From an archaeon (GTDB lineage: Archaea > Micrarchaeota > Micrarchaeia > Anstonellales > Bilamarchaeaceae): 32,863 bases of DNA. Position 1 is the stretch's first letter, and each line of letters begins with the position of its first letter. The stretch is from the NCBI GenBank assembly GCA_020052735.1, contig JAGVON010000026.1, positions 1 through 32,863 on the forward strand, read 5' to 3'. A program made the translations under genes and the position numbers. Shown one piece after another: positions 18,589 to 26,809 of the stretch. A model generated the notes under the pieces. The model did no database searches, was not told the origin of the DNA, and worked only from the letters and a program-made list of their open reading frames with translations.

Positions 18589-19511
18589 AACCCCCCTTTC
18601 AGTTTTTTCATCGCAATAGAGGACAGCGCCTGCGGAGGCACCACCCCCATCTCGGTGATGTATCCGTTGATGTACCTTGCCGCCGTCGCGTCAAACGCCG
18701 GGTTGGACACCTTCACGCCCCTCGGCGGCCTTTCCCAAACCTCCTTCGGATCTCTTTCTTCTATCTCCTCCCTCTCCCCGTACAGGGTGAGCGGGTCATA
18801 CTTGTAAAGCTCCGCAGCCGAATAGAAAGAAACGTCGTTCATCCTCGCAATCCTCGCGACGGACGAGGTCCCGACCTTGTTTATCAAATCCCCCATCGCC
18901 GTGATTGCGTCCGCGCCCACCAGCACCAAATCCGCCTTCTTCATGAACTTGTTCAGCCCCATATCCACCGTAATCGTCACGTCCATCCCCGCCTTCGCCA
19001 ATTCCGCGGCGGTAATCCTGCCCTGGAACCTGGGCCTCGTTTCGCAGCAAACCACGCTTATCTTTTTCCCATCCTTCTTCGCCCTCTTCAGTATGCCAGT
19101 GACCGTGCTGGAGTGGCAGTGCGTCACCACCATCCCCTTCTCCGGGAGCAGCATCGCGCCGAACTCCGCGATGTTAGCCATTGCGGCATCCATCCTGCAC
19201 AGGTACTCCTCTTCGTCCCTAATGACCTTCCTCTTTATCGCTTCCACGGACGCGGCCGGCCTCCCCGCAATTTCAGAGATGGCGAAATCAACGGACTCCC
19301 TCATCATGTTCCTGAGCATGGGCTCGGTTGGCCTCACGTGCATAATCTTCCCGCGCGCCCTTCTCAACTCTTCAATGAGCTGTTCCTTCGTCTTCGCCTT
19401 TGAATCCTCAACCGTCCAGATGATTGCGCATATCCCCGCCTTTGCGACGTTCCTCGCTCCCTGCACCTTGAGCGCCTTTATGTCCTTCAGCAGTTTGTCA
19501 ACCCTGTTCAT
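18585..19511 (-). CDS. Ribose-1,5-bisphosphate isomerase (eIF2B alpha/MtnA-like family)
   Basis: VVTHCHSSTVTGILKRAKKDGKKISVVCCETRPRFQGR, VGADAI; ATGA overlap with AMP phosphorylase. Confidence 0.92.
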   Translation of the reverse strand: MNRVDKLLKDIKALKVQGARNVAKAGICAIIWTVEDSKAKTKEQLIEELRRARGKIMHVRPTEPMLRNMMRESVDFAISEIAGRPAASVEAIKRKVIRDEEEYLCRMDAAMANIAEFGAMLLPEKGMVVTHCHSSTVTGILKRAKKDGKKISVVCCETRPRFQGRITAAELAKAGMDVTITVDMGLNKFMKKADLVLVGADAITAMGDLINKVGTSSVARIARMNDVSFYSAAELYKYDPLTLYGEREEIEERDPKEVWERPPRGVKVSNPAFDATAARYINGYITEMGVVPPQALSSIAMKKLKGGL

Positions 19512-19545
19512 GTCAGCACCCAGTTCCCAGCACCAGCCTTAACCA

Positions 19546-20514
19546 TCATCCCACTCCGCCATAATCCAATCTTGTTTTTCCAAGATAAACACCAGGCTTC
19601 TCAGTCACCCGCCCGATTGCCTGCGCCTTCACGCCGTTCTTCTTCGCAATCCCGATTATCCTGCCCTCATCTTTTTCAGGGACCGCGACAACCATGCCCA
19701 TCCCCATGTTGAACGTCCTATACATCTCCATCTCGTCGTCAACGTGCTCCCATAGCTCCATGAATATCTTCCCGGGCTTCATCGGCTCTTCAATCAAAAA
19801 TCCGTATTTCTTATTCAATCTCATGAGCTTGGAAAAAGCCCCGCCGGTTATGTGCGCAAGCCCGTGCACCTCGCATGTGTGGAGCATCTCCATCACCGGC
19901 TTCACGTAGATTTTCGTGGGCGTGAGCATCGCCTCGCCCCATTTATCCATATCCAAAACCTTCCGCGCAAGGGAATACCCATTTGAATGCAATCCAGAGC
20001 TTTCCAGCCCGATGAGCACGTCCCCCTTCCTTATCGCATCCCCGGTCGTGTATTTCTCCACCTTCCCCAAAACCGTGAAAGCCAAATCAAATGGCCTCTC
20101 CCCGCCCTTTATCACATCCTTCATTATGGCGGTCTCGCCGCCCACGATCTTGATTTCACTTTCCCTGGCCCCTGCGACCAATCCTTTCATGATTTCCGTA
20201 ATCAGGTATTCGTCCTCTTCCGCCACTGCCAGATAATCCACGCCAGCGAGGGGCCGCGCACCCACGCAAATGATATCATTTACATTCATCGCAATCGCGT
20301 CTATCCCGACCGTGTCGTATTTCCCGACCGCCTGCGCCACGAGCACCTTCGTGCCCACGCCGTCCGTGTGCATCGCGAGCCGCTCGTTCCCGACGTTTAT
20401 TATGCCGGCATAATGCCCGACAAGCGCATTTTTATCCCCGGCAAAAATAGCCGCGTTTATCGCCGCCTGTATGCCGCGCACTTTCTTTATGTCAACGCTG
20501 TACCCTACTCCCAT
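19546..20514 (-). CDS. purM: Phosphoribosylformylglycinamidine cyclo-ligase (AIR synthase)
   Basis: HTDGVGTKVLVAQ, DAIAMNVNDIICVGARPL, ESSGLHSNGYSLAR, HITGGAFSKLMRLNKKYGF; start set at MGVGYSVDIKK, with TATA-like sequence (gtatataaagata, plus strand) just upstream. Confidence 0.93.
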   Translation of the reverse strand: MGVGYSVDIKKVRGIQAAINAAIFAGDKNALVGHYAGIINVGNERLAMHTDGVGTKVLVAQAVGKYDTVGIDAIAMNVNDIICVGARPLAGVDYLAVAEEDEYLITEIMKGLVAGARESEIKIVGGETAIMKDVIKGGERPFDLAFTVLGKVEKYTTGDAIRKGDVLIGLESSGLHSNGYSLARKVLDMDKWGEAMLTPTKIYVKPVMEMLHTCEVHGLAHITGGAFSKLMRLNKKYGFLIEEPMKPGKIFMELWEHVDDEMEMYRTFNMGMGMVVAVPEKDEGRIIGIAKKNGVKAQAIGRVTEKPGVYLGKTRLDYGGVG

Positions 20515-20529
20515 GCCCCGGTTTCGGGA

Positions 20530-20548
20530 GTAATGTATATAAAGATAA
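20530..20548 (-). promoter_or_regulatory. Probable archaeal TATA box of purM
   Basis: Minus-strand tatctttatatac located ~20-30 nt upstream of the inferred purM start. Confidence 0.5.
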
Positions 20549-20635
20549 GGTAGTCGTGCCGGCAACAGCCGGCAAAGGCGGCACCCAGCACAATCCTGCA
20601 TGCGCCCTGCCGCACCTGGCACCCAGCCGCCACCC

Positions 20636-21595
20636 TCATCCAATCAGCGCATTGAACAGCAGCCCCACAACCACAAATGAAACGGCGAGTATCCCAGCAA
20701 ACACCGCAATCAATTTTGGCTTCAATACCTTCCTCAGAATAATCATCTCCGGGAGGGAAAGCGCGGTTATGCTCATCATGAGCGCAAGCGCGGTGCCCAT
20801 CGCCATCCCCTTCGCCATAAGCGCCTGCACTATGGGGATTGTTCCCGCCGCATTGGAATACAAGGGAACCCCAATCAAAACCGCAATCGGCACAGCAAGC
20901 GGATTGTCCTTTCCCGCAATCTCCGCGAGGAATCCCATCGGCACAAATCCGTGTATAAGCGCCCCAAGCCCCACGCCCAATATGATGTAAGGCCCGACCT
21001 TCCCCACGATGCCGAGCATCTGGCATTTCGCAAATTCCACCCTCTCCGCCCAGGTGAATCTCTTATCCTTAGTTTTGCCCAGGGTGCTCGCATACACAAA
21101 CCCCTCCACTTCTTTTTCCAGCCCCAGCCTCCCGATAAGGATGCCAGCAAAAACCGCAATAAACAATCCCGTCCCGGCATAAAGGAGCGCCACCTCCCAT
21201 CCAAAAAGCCCTAAAAGCATCGCGAGCGCAATCTCATTTACAAGAGGCGCGGAAATCAAAAATGAAAACGTAACCCCCAGCGGAACGCCCGCCTCCACAA
21301 ACCCGATGAATAGAGGCACCGCGGAGCATGAGCAAAAAGGCGTTGGCACCCCGAGGAGCGCGGCAAGCACGTTCCCCACGCCCTCCTTCCTTCCCCCCAG
21401 CCATTTCCTTACTTTCTTAGGAGTAACAAACGTGCGTATTATGCCCACAAGGAAAGTCATAACCGCAAGGAGCAGGAATACCTTTATCACGTCCGCTATG
21501 AAGAACTCAAGGGCGTCAGCCGCCGCCCCGGCACCCATGCCCAGAAGGGAATAAACAACCCAGCCCGCAAACTCCTCCAGCATAAATGTCACCAT
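20636..21595 (-). CDS. ArsP/DUF318-like permease
   Basis: GVPTPFCSCSAVPLFIGFVEAGVPLGVTFSFLISAPLVNEIA signature; about 8 TM segments. Confidence 0.9.
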   Translation of the reverse strand: MVTFMLEEFAGWVVYSLLGMGAGAAADALEFFIADVIKVFLLLAVMTFLVGIIRTFVTPKKVRKWLGGRKEGVGNVLAALLGVPTPFCSCSAVPLFIGFVEAGVPLGVTFSFLISAPLVNEIALAMLLGLFGWEVALLYAGTGLFIAVFAGILIGRLGLEKEVEGFVYASTLGKTKDKRFTWAERVEFAKCQMLGIVGKVGPYIILGVGLGALIHGFVPMGFLAEIAGKDNPLAVPIAVLIGVPLYSNAAGTIPIVQALMAKGMAMGTALALMMSITALSLPEMIILRKVLKPKLIAVFAGILAVSFVVVGLLFNALIG

Positions 21596-21837
21596 CTCCT
21601 TATCGCGTCCAGTATTCTCTTCCCCTTTTCAGAAATGGAGTAAATCCTCATCTTCCCGTCCCTGCGCATGCGCACCAGCCCCGCATCCAGCAGCACGGAC
21701 AAATGCTGCGAAACCGCGGGCTGCGTCTTGCCCACGAGTGCGGGCAACTTGCACGCGCAAATCTCCTTCCGCGCAACCCTTTCCAGAATGCGCATCCGGG
21801 TTTCGTCCGCCAGCGCCTTCAATATCCCAATTTTCAC
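21589..21837 (-). CDS. ArsR-family winged-helix regulator
   Basis: ILKALADETRMRILERVARKEICACKLPALVGKTQPAVSQHLSVLLDAGLVRMRRDGK; CxC metal-site-like motif. Confidence 0.93.
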   Translation of the reverse strand: MKIGILKALADETRMRILERVARKEICACKLPALVGKTQPAVSQHLSVLLDAGLVRMRRDGKMRIYSISEKGKRILDAIRRW

Positions 21838-21859
21838 ATATAAGTATCTACTTATATGT
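21836..21859. promoter_or_regulatory. Perfect inverted repeat overlapping the arsR-like promoter (candidate operator)
   Basis: ACATATAAGTA-TC-TACTTATATGT, 11-bp perfect arms with 2-nt centre, abutting GTG start at 21837. Confidence 0.75.
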
Positions 21860-21923
21860 TCTTAAACCCGCCTCCCCAAGCCCCGCCCAAGCGTTTTTAA
21901 CCTTCTCTTACCCAATCCACCAT

Positions 21924-23525
21924 ATGAAGGGGGAGATGTCCGGGCAGCTGGTCAACGTTTTCACCCGCGAGACATACCCCGCAAAAATAGAATGGGAGGA
22001 CGGCATCTTCACCAGCATAGAGGAGCTCGGGCACGCCCCGGAGCATTTCATAATACCCGGATTGATTGACGCGCACATACACATGGAAAGCTCCTTCCTC
22101 TGCCCCTCCCGCTTCGCGGAGCTCGTCGTCCCGCGCGGCACGTGCGCCACCATCACGGACCCGCACGAGATGGCGAACGTGTGCGGCCTCGCCGGAATCA
22201 ATTACATGCTCAGGGACTCCGCGCGCATCCCGCTCAAGTGCTTCTTCACCGCGCCATCCTGCGTCCCCTCAACGCAGTACGAGACCTCCGGCGCATCCAT
22301 CGGCCCCAAGCAGATAGACGAGCTGATGAGGGACAAGAGGGTCGTGGCGCTAGGCGAGGTGATGAACTACCCCGCAGTCATCAGGAGGGAGAAGAGGATG
22401 ATGGCGAAGATTGCCGTCGCAAAAAAGTACGGCAAGCCCATAGACGGCCACGCCCCGCTCCTAACCGGGAGCGACCTGCGCAAATACATATCCGCCGGCA
22501 TCTCCACGGACCACGAATGCACGAAGCTCTCGGAGGCGAACGAGAAGGCCCGCCTGGGGATGATAATACACGTGCGGGAAAGCTCCGCGGCCAAGGACCT
22601 GAAAGAGCTCTCCCACTGCAAAGGCATAAAGTGCCTGGTGAGCGACGACCTGGAACCGGACACCCTGCTCAAGCACGGGCACATGGACCGCATCCTCCGC
22701 CTCGCGGTGGAGAACGGCATAGACCCGGTGGAGGCGATAAGGATGTGCAGCCTGCACCCCTCCCGCCACTACGGGCTCGGGATGGACGGCATCGCCCCCC
22801 GCTTCCCAGCAAATTTCGCGGTGTGCGACAACCTGCGTTTTTTCAACATGCGGCTCGTCTTCATTGACGGCAAGGTCGTGGCGGACAACGGCAAGCCCCT
22901 CTTCCGCGTGAGGCCCGCCAGGCCCGTGAACAACTTCCATTGCACGAAAAAGAAACAGGATGATTTTGCCATACGCCTCCACAAGAAATGCTGGAGGGTG
23001 AACGCGCTGGGCGCGAAGGACGCGGGGATACACACGCAGAAGATGCTGCTCACGCAGGCGCAGGCGGCGAAGGCGAACATCATAACCATAGTTGAAAGGT
23101 ACGGCCACGGCCGCATAGGGAAGGCGCATTCCGTGGGCTTCAACATAAGGGACGGCGCCTTCGGGCTTTCCGTCTCGCACGACAGCCACAACATAATCGC
23201 GGTGGGCAGCTCGCCCGAGCCCATCTGCCAGGTGGTAAATAAGATAATAGACATGAAGGGCGGCATAGCCGTCCTTTCCAAAGGGAGGATGCACACGCTC
23301 GCCCTTCCGGTGGGGGGATTGATGAGCGACCAGCCGGCGGAGGGGGTCGCCCGCAAGATAGACGAATTGGAGGAGGAGATAAGGAAATTGGGCTGCACCT
23401 TCAGGCACCCCATGGGAACGCTCTCCTTCATGGGGCTCCTCGTAATCCCGGAGATAAAGATGAGCGACAGGGGGCTCTTTGACGCGCAGAATTTTGAGTT
23501 CATGCACTCCTGCGTGGAGCTGTAG
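21924..23525 (+). CDS. ade: Adenine deaminase
   Basis: IIPGLIDAHIHMESSFLCPSRFAELVVPRGTCATITDPHEMANV; SHDSHNIIAVGSS; start set at MKGEMSG (ORF open from 21738). Confidence 0.94.
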   Translation: MKGEMSGQLVNVFTRETYPAKIEWEDGIFTSIEELGHAPEHFIIPGLIDAHIHMESSFLCPSRFAELVVPRGTCATITDPHEMANVCGLAGINYMLRDSARIPLKCFFTAPSCVPSTQYETSGASIGPKQIDELMRDKRVVALGEVMNYPAVIRREKRMMAKIAVAKKYGKPIDGHAPLLTGSDLRKYISAGISTDHECTKLSEANEKARLGMIIHVRESSAAKDLKELSHCKGIKCLVSDDLEPDTLLKHGHMDRILRLAVENGIDPVEAIRMCSLHPSRHYGLGMDGIAPRFPANFAVCDNLRFFNMRLVFIDGKVVADNGKPLFRVRPARPVNNFHCTKKKQDDFAIRLHKKCWRVNALGAKDAGIHTQKMLLTQAQAAKANIITIVERYGHGRIGKAHSVGFNIRDGAFGLSVSHDSHNIIAVGSSPEPICQVVNKIIDMKGGIAVLSKGRMHTLALPVGGLMSDQPAEGVARKIDELEEEIRKLGCTFRHPMGTLSFMGLLVIPEIKMSDRGLFDAQNFEFMHSCVEL

Positions 23526-23594
23526 CGGCGCCCTGCAACCTGCACCCGGCAACCAGTTAAGATTAAAAACACTTTACCGTCTATTTATCCTTTA

Positions 23595-23689
23595 CCCGCC
23601 GTAGCTCAACGGCAGAGCGATCGGCTGTAGCTTGTTTCTCTACGAAAGTAGAAACCGATAGGTTGCTGGTTCAAATCCGGCCGGCGGGA
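23595..23689 (+). tRNA. tRNA-Tyr(GTA) with a ~23-nt intron (23631-23653) at position 37/38
   Basis: Acceptor CCCGCCG/CGGCGGG with C1-G72 and A73 (archaeal Tyr identity), D-arm GCTC/GAGC, anticodon stem ATCGG/CCGAT, GTA at 23627-23629, T-arm GCTGG TTCAAAT CCGGC. Confidence 0.93.
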
Positions 23690-23734
23690 TGTTTTTTGCA
23701 TACTACCTGCAATGTTGGCTCATTTCCAAGGTTT

Positions 23735-23808
23735 CCGCATCTCTGCGGAGATGGCTGGCAGAAATCCGCTTCTCTGCTGAGAAGACTGGCGAAGTCCTGC
23801 TGGACTTC
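23735..23808 (+). repeat. Three consecutive perfect hairpins with TGCG/TGCT tetraloops
   Basis: CATCTC-TGCG-GAGATG (23738-23753), CTTCTC-TGCT-GAGAAG (23769-23784), GAAGTCC-TGCT-GGACTTC (23791-23808). Confidence 0.8.
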
Positions 23809-23838
23809 ACCACCTGCTGGTTTCCGCCATCCTGTTTT

Positions 23839-23857
23839 CAGTTTCCGGTTTCCAGCA
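23839..23857 (+). repeat. Dispersed repeat copy: CAGTTTCCGGTTTCCAGCA
   Basis: Exact 19-nt match to 16867-16885. Confidence 0.75.
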
Positions 23858-23888
23858 AATATAAAAACCATGGCTCTGGAATGGATGC

Positions 23889-24272
23889 ATGAGGGAAGAA
23901 ATACTCTGGTGGCTGAAGCAGGGGGAGGCGGATTTCCGCGCCTCAAAGAACTCCTTCGCCAGCAAGGACTACCACGCTAGCGTGTTTTCGGCACACCAGG
24001 CGGTTGAGAAATGCCTGAAGGCGCTCTACATCCAGAGGGAAAACACGGCGTCGCTAAGGACGCACAACCTCATAGAGCTTGGGAAACTGCTGAAAGTGCC
24101 TCCGCTGACGTTGAATTTCCTTGCAAAGCTCTCTCCGGAATATTCCCTTTCGCGTTATCCGGATGCGTCTTATGGGATTCCAGCAGAGAGGTATACGCCG
24201 GACATCGCCAGGGAATACCTGGAAGGCGCGGAAAAGGTGCTCGCATGGGTGCAATCTCAGATAAAAAAGTGA
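23889..24272 (+). CDS. HEPN-domain protein (PF05168-like)
   Basis: WLKQGEADFRASKNSFASKDYHASVFSAHQAVEKCLKALYIQRE ... RTHNL pattern. Confidence 0.88.
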   Translation: MREEILWWLKQGEADFRASKNSFASKDYHASVFSAHQAVEKCLKALYIQRENTASLRTHNLIELGKLLKVPPLTLNFLAKLSPEYSLSRYPDASYGIPAERYTPDIAREYLEGAEKVLAWVQSQIKK

Positions 24273-24556
24273 TTTCCTTTATCTCGCGGGTGAAAAAAGC
24301 ATTTGCCGCAAAAGTCATACTGTTCGGCTCCCGCGCAAGGGGGGAGCAGCTTAAGGAGAGCGACTACGACCTCCTGGTCATCTCAGAAAAGTTTGAGGGC
24401 GTTCCCCTTCGGGAGCGGCTGCAAGGGCTCTACAAAATGATGATAAATGCGCCGTTCAACGCCGACATACTCGCGCTCACCCCCAAGGAATTTGAAGTGC
24501 TTTCCCATAAATTGACGATTTACAGCGAGATACGGAAAACGGGAGTGTATGCCTAA
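24245..24556 (+). CDS. MNT-type nucleotidyltransferase paired with HEPN
   Basis: ILFGSRARGEQLKESDYDLLVIS; start MGAISDKK overlaps the HEPN 3' end. Confidence 0.88.
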   Translation: MGAISDKKVISFISRVKKAFAAKVILFGSRARGEQLKESDYDLLVISEKFEGVPLRERLQGLYKMMINAPFNADILALTPKEFEVLSHKLTIYSEIRKTGVYA

Positions 24557-25598
24557 ATCCCCCGGAGGAAAAAGTCTTCTTTTTCTGGTTTCCGCAGTAA
24601 TGATAATGGTAATATCCGCAATCGGAATCGGCTTGCTCCAGAACCAAAATTCTACTCTGCAATCCAATCCCGTTCCCGAGGGTTGCGGCCTCCTCAGGAT
24701 TTACGTAATCAACGTGAGCCAGGCGGACTCAATCCTCATAATCACTCCGCAGAACAAAACAATCCTCATAGACGCGGGCTCCAAGATGAAGCCCAACTCA
24801 TCTTCAAACGCTGTCGCATTCCTCCGCCAAATGAACATCTCCCGCATAGACCACCTCATCGCCTCCCACTACCATGAGGACCACATCGGGGGGATGCCCG
24901 CAATCTTCAACGCTTTTGAAATTGGAAAAGTTTATGACAATGGAAACTGCGGCAACTATTCCAGCGGGGTGCAGAGGGATTTCCAGCTGTATGCATCCAG
25001 ATCTGAATTCATCCACGTCTCGCAGGACACTCCCCTGCAAATAGATTCCTGCCTCTCCGAATCAAAATTAATCACTCCGTATTCCCTGCCCGGAAAATGC
25101 TTCAATTCCCGCAGCGATTCTTCCAATGAGAATGATAATTCTGTCCTTCTCCGCATAGTTTATGGGAACACCTCCTTCCTCTTCACCGGGGATTGCGAGG
25201 AAAAATGCGAAGAGGAGCTATTGGGCAAGGGAGAAAATATCCATTCCGATTTCCTCAAGGTGGGCCACCACGGCAGCGCAACCTCCTCCTCTCCCCAGTT
25301 CCTCTCCGCAGTAAATGCACAATACTACGCAATCTCCACGGACAATGTCCGCAGCATCACAGACAGGTATTTCCATCCAAGGCAAGCCCCGCTCGGAAAC
25401 ATTTATGCGAGAGGGGCAGATGCAAATTCCCTCTTCCGCACAGACCTGAACGGAAACATCGCAATAGTCTCTGATGGAAAAGCAATAAGTGCAAGCGCGG
25501 ACGCCTTTTCTCCATTGTGCGAACTCTTCAGCGGCTACTCCTCGTCCAACGTTTCTTCCTATGCGCCAATCCCCGCCCTTGCCGGAAGGTGCGGCTAG
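24549..25598 (+). CDS. Membrane-anchored or secreted ComEC-like metallo-beta-lactamase domain protein
   Basis: N-terminal TM; INVSQADSILIITPQNKTILIDAGS, SHYHEDHIGG, FTGDCE, LKVGHHGSATSSS. Confidence 0.9.
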   Translation: MPKSPGGKSLLFLVSAVMIMVISAIGIGLLQNQNSTLQSNPVPEGCGLLRIYVINVSQADSILIITPQNKTILIDAGSKMKPNSSSNAVAFLRQMNISRIDHLIASHYHEDHIGGMPAIFNAFEIGKVYDNGNCGNYSSGVQRDFQLYASRSEFIHVSQDTPLQIDSCLSESKLITPYSLPGKCFNSRSDSSNENDNSVLLRIVYGNTSFLFTGDCEEKCEEELLGKGENIHSDFLKVGHHGSATSSSPQFLSAVNAQYYAISTDNVRSITDRYFHPRQAPLGNIYARGADANSLFRTDLNGNIAIVSDGKAISASADAFSPLCELFSGYSSSNVSSYAPIPALAGRCG

Positions 25599-25690
25599 CA
25601 GGCCATCAACCGGTGTCCCCCATCCGGCCCCGGCCCTTTCCCTCTGAAAACCCCGCCCTTTTATAAACCTTTTTTCCCCAACCTTCTCCA

Positions 25691-26779
25691 ATGTTCAAAA
25701 AAATAATCCCTGCACTCATACTGCTGTCATTAGTGTTCTCCATAGATGTGACAATGTATTACGGGGTGGGCTGCCCCCATTGCGCGAGGACGGAAGCCCT
25801 TTTCGGGGAAATAGGCGCGCAGTACAACCTCAGCATAACCCAGAAGGAAATCTACCAGGATTCGGCAAACCGCGCGGAGATGTTCGCCGTGTATGAAAGG
25901 TTCAGCCAGGACCCGGCAAGGGGCGGCGTCCCAACAATCCTGGTGGAGAACACCACGATGATTATAGGGGAATTGGAAAAATACCAGTGGGAGACGCTCT
26001 TCACGATATGCCAGAACAGCTCCTGCCCCACCGGCGTATACACAAAATCAACAATAGACTCCGTCAGCCCCCTCCACGAGCAGGACCCGACAACCCAGCT
26101 CACCTGGGGAGTCCTCATAGGCGCCGCACTCGTTGATTCCATAAACCCCTGCACGCTCGCAGTGATGACGATGCTTCTGGGCCTGGTCCTCATTTCCAAG
26201 GGAAGGAACAGGATGCTCCTTTCCGGAGTGGTCTTCTTCTCGGTCATCTACATAATGTATTTCCTTTTCGGGCTGGGAATCCTGCAGGCGCTGGGAACGC
26301 CCTGGATAACCGACCTCTTCTTCAAGGTGGTGACCGTGGGCGCATTCGTCCTCGCCGCGCTGGAAATAAACGCATACCTCAATTACAAGCCCGGATTCCT
26401 CGCGGTGGAGATGCCCGTGTTCCTCCGCCCTTATGCCAATAAGGCGATTGAGAACGCCACCTCGCTCCCCGGCGTGGCGGTGGCAGCCCTTTTCTGCTCC
26501 ATCTTCCTCCTCCCCTGCTCCTCGGGCCCGTACCTGATGGTGCTGGCAATGGTCTCCCAGGCGGTCACGATGCAGACCCTGACCTATCTATTGGTCTATA
26601 ACCTGGTGTTCATCCTGCCGATGATAATCATAACGGTAGCGGTGTATTTCGGCTATGCGACCGTGGAGCAGATTGGGGACGCGAAGGACAAGTACATAAG
26701 GCAGATACACCTGGTTTCCGGGATAATCCTGTTCCTGCTGTTCCTGTTCATGCTGAACGAATGGATGCACTTCCTCTGA
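25691..26779 (+). CDS. Thioredoxin-fold domain fused to CcdA/DsbD-like membrane protein
   Basis: Signal, YYGVGCPHCARTE active site, then LIGAALVDSINPCTLAVMTMLLGLV and CSIFLLPCSSGPYL multi-TM region. Confidence 0.88.
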   Translation: MFKKIIPALILLSLVFSIDVTMYYGVGCPHCARTEALFGEIGAQYNLSITQKEIYQDSANRAEMFAVYERFSQDPARGGVPTILVENTTMIIGELEKYQWETLFTICQNSSCPTGVYTKSTIDSVSPLHEQDPTTQLTWGVLIGAALVDSINPCTLAVMTMLLGLVLISKGRNRMLLSGVVFFSVIYIMYFLFGLGILQALGTPWITDLFFKVVTVGAFVLAALEINAYLNYKPGFLAVEMPVFLRPYANKAIENATSLPGVAVAALFCSIFLLPCSSGPYLMVLAMVSQAVTMQTLTYLLVYNLVFILPMIIITVAVYFGYATVEQIGDAKDKYIRQIHLVSGIILFLLFLFMLNEWMHFL

Positions 26780-26808
26780 TACAAAAATCTTTGTTTATAT
26801 TTTGTATC
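26778..26808. terminator. Inverted repeat between convergent genes (possible bidirectional terminator)
   Basis: GATACAAAA (26778-26786) / TTTTGTATC (26800-26808), AT-rich 13-nt spacer. Confidence 0.45.
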
Positions 26809-26809
26809 G

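Noticed and set aside
22461-23552. 363-aa minus-strand ORF
   Set aside because: Antisense shadow of adenine deaminase; low-information composition
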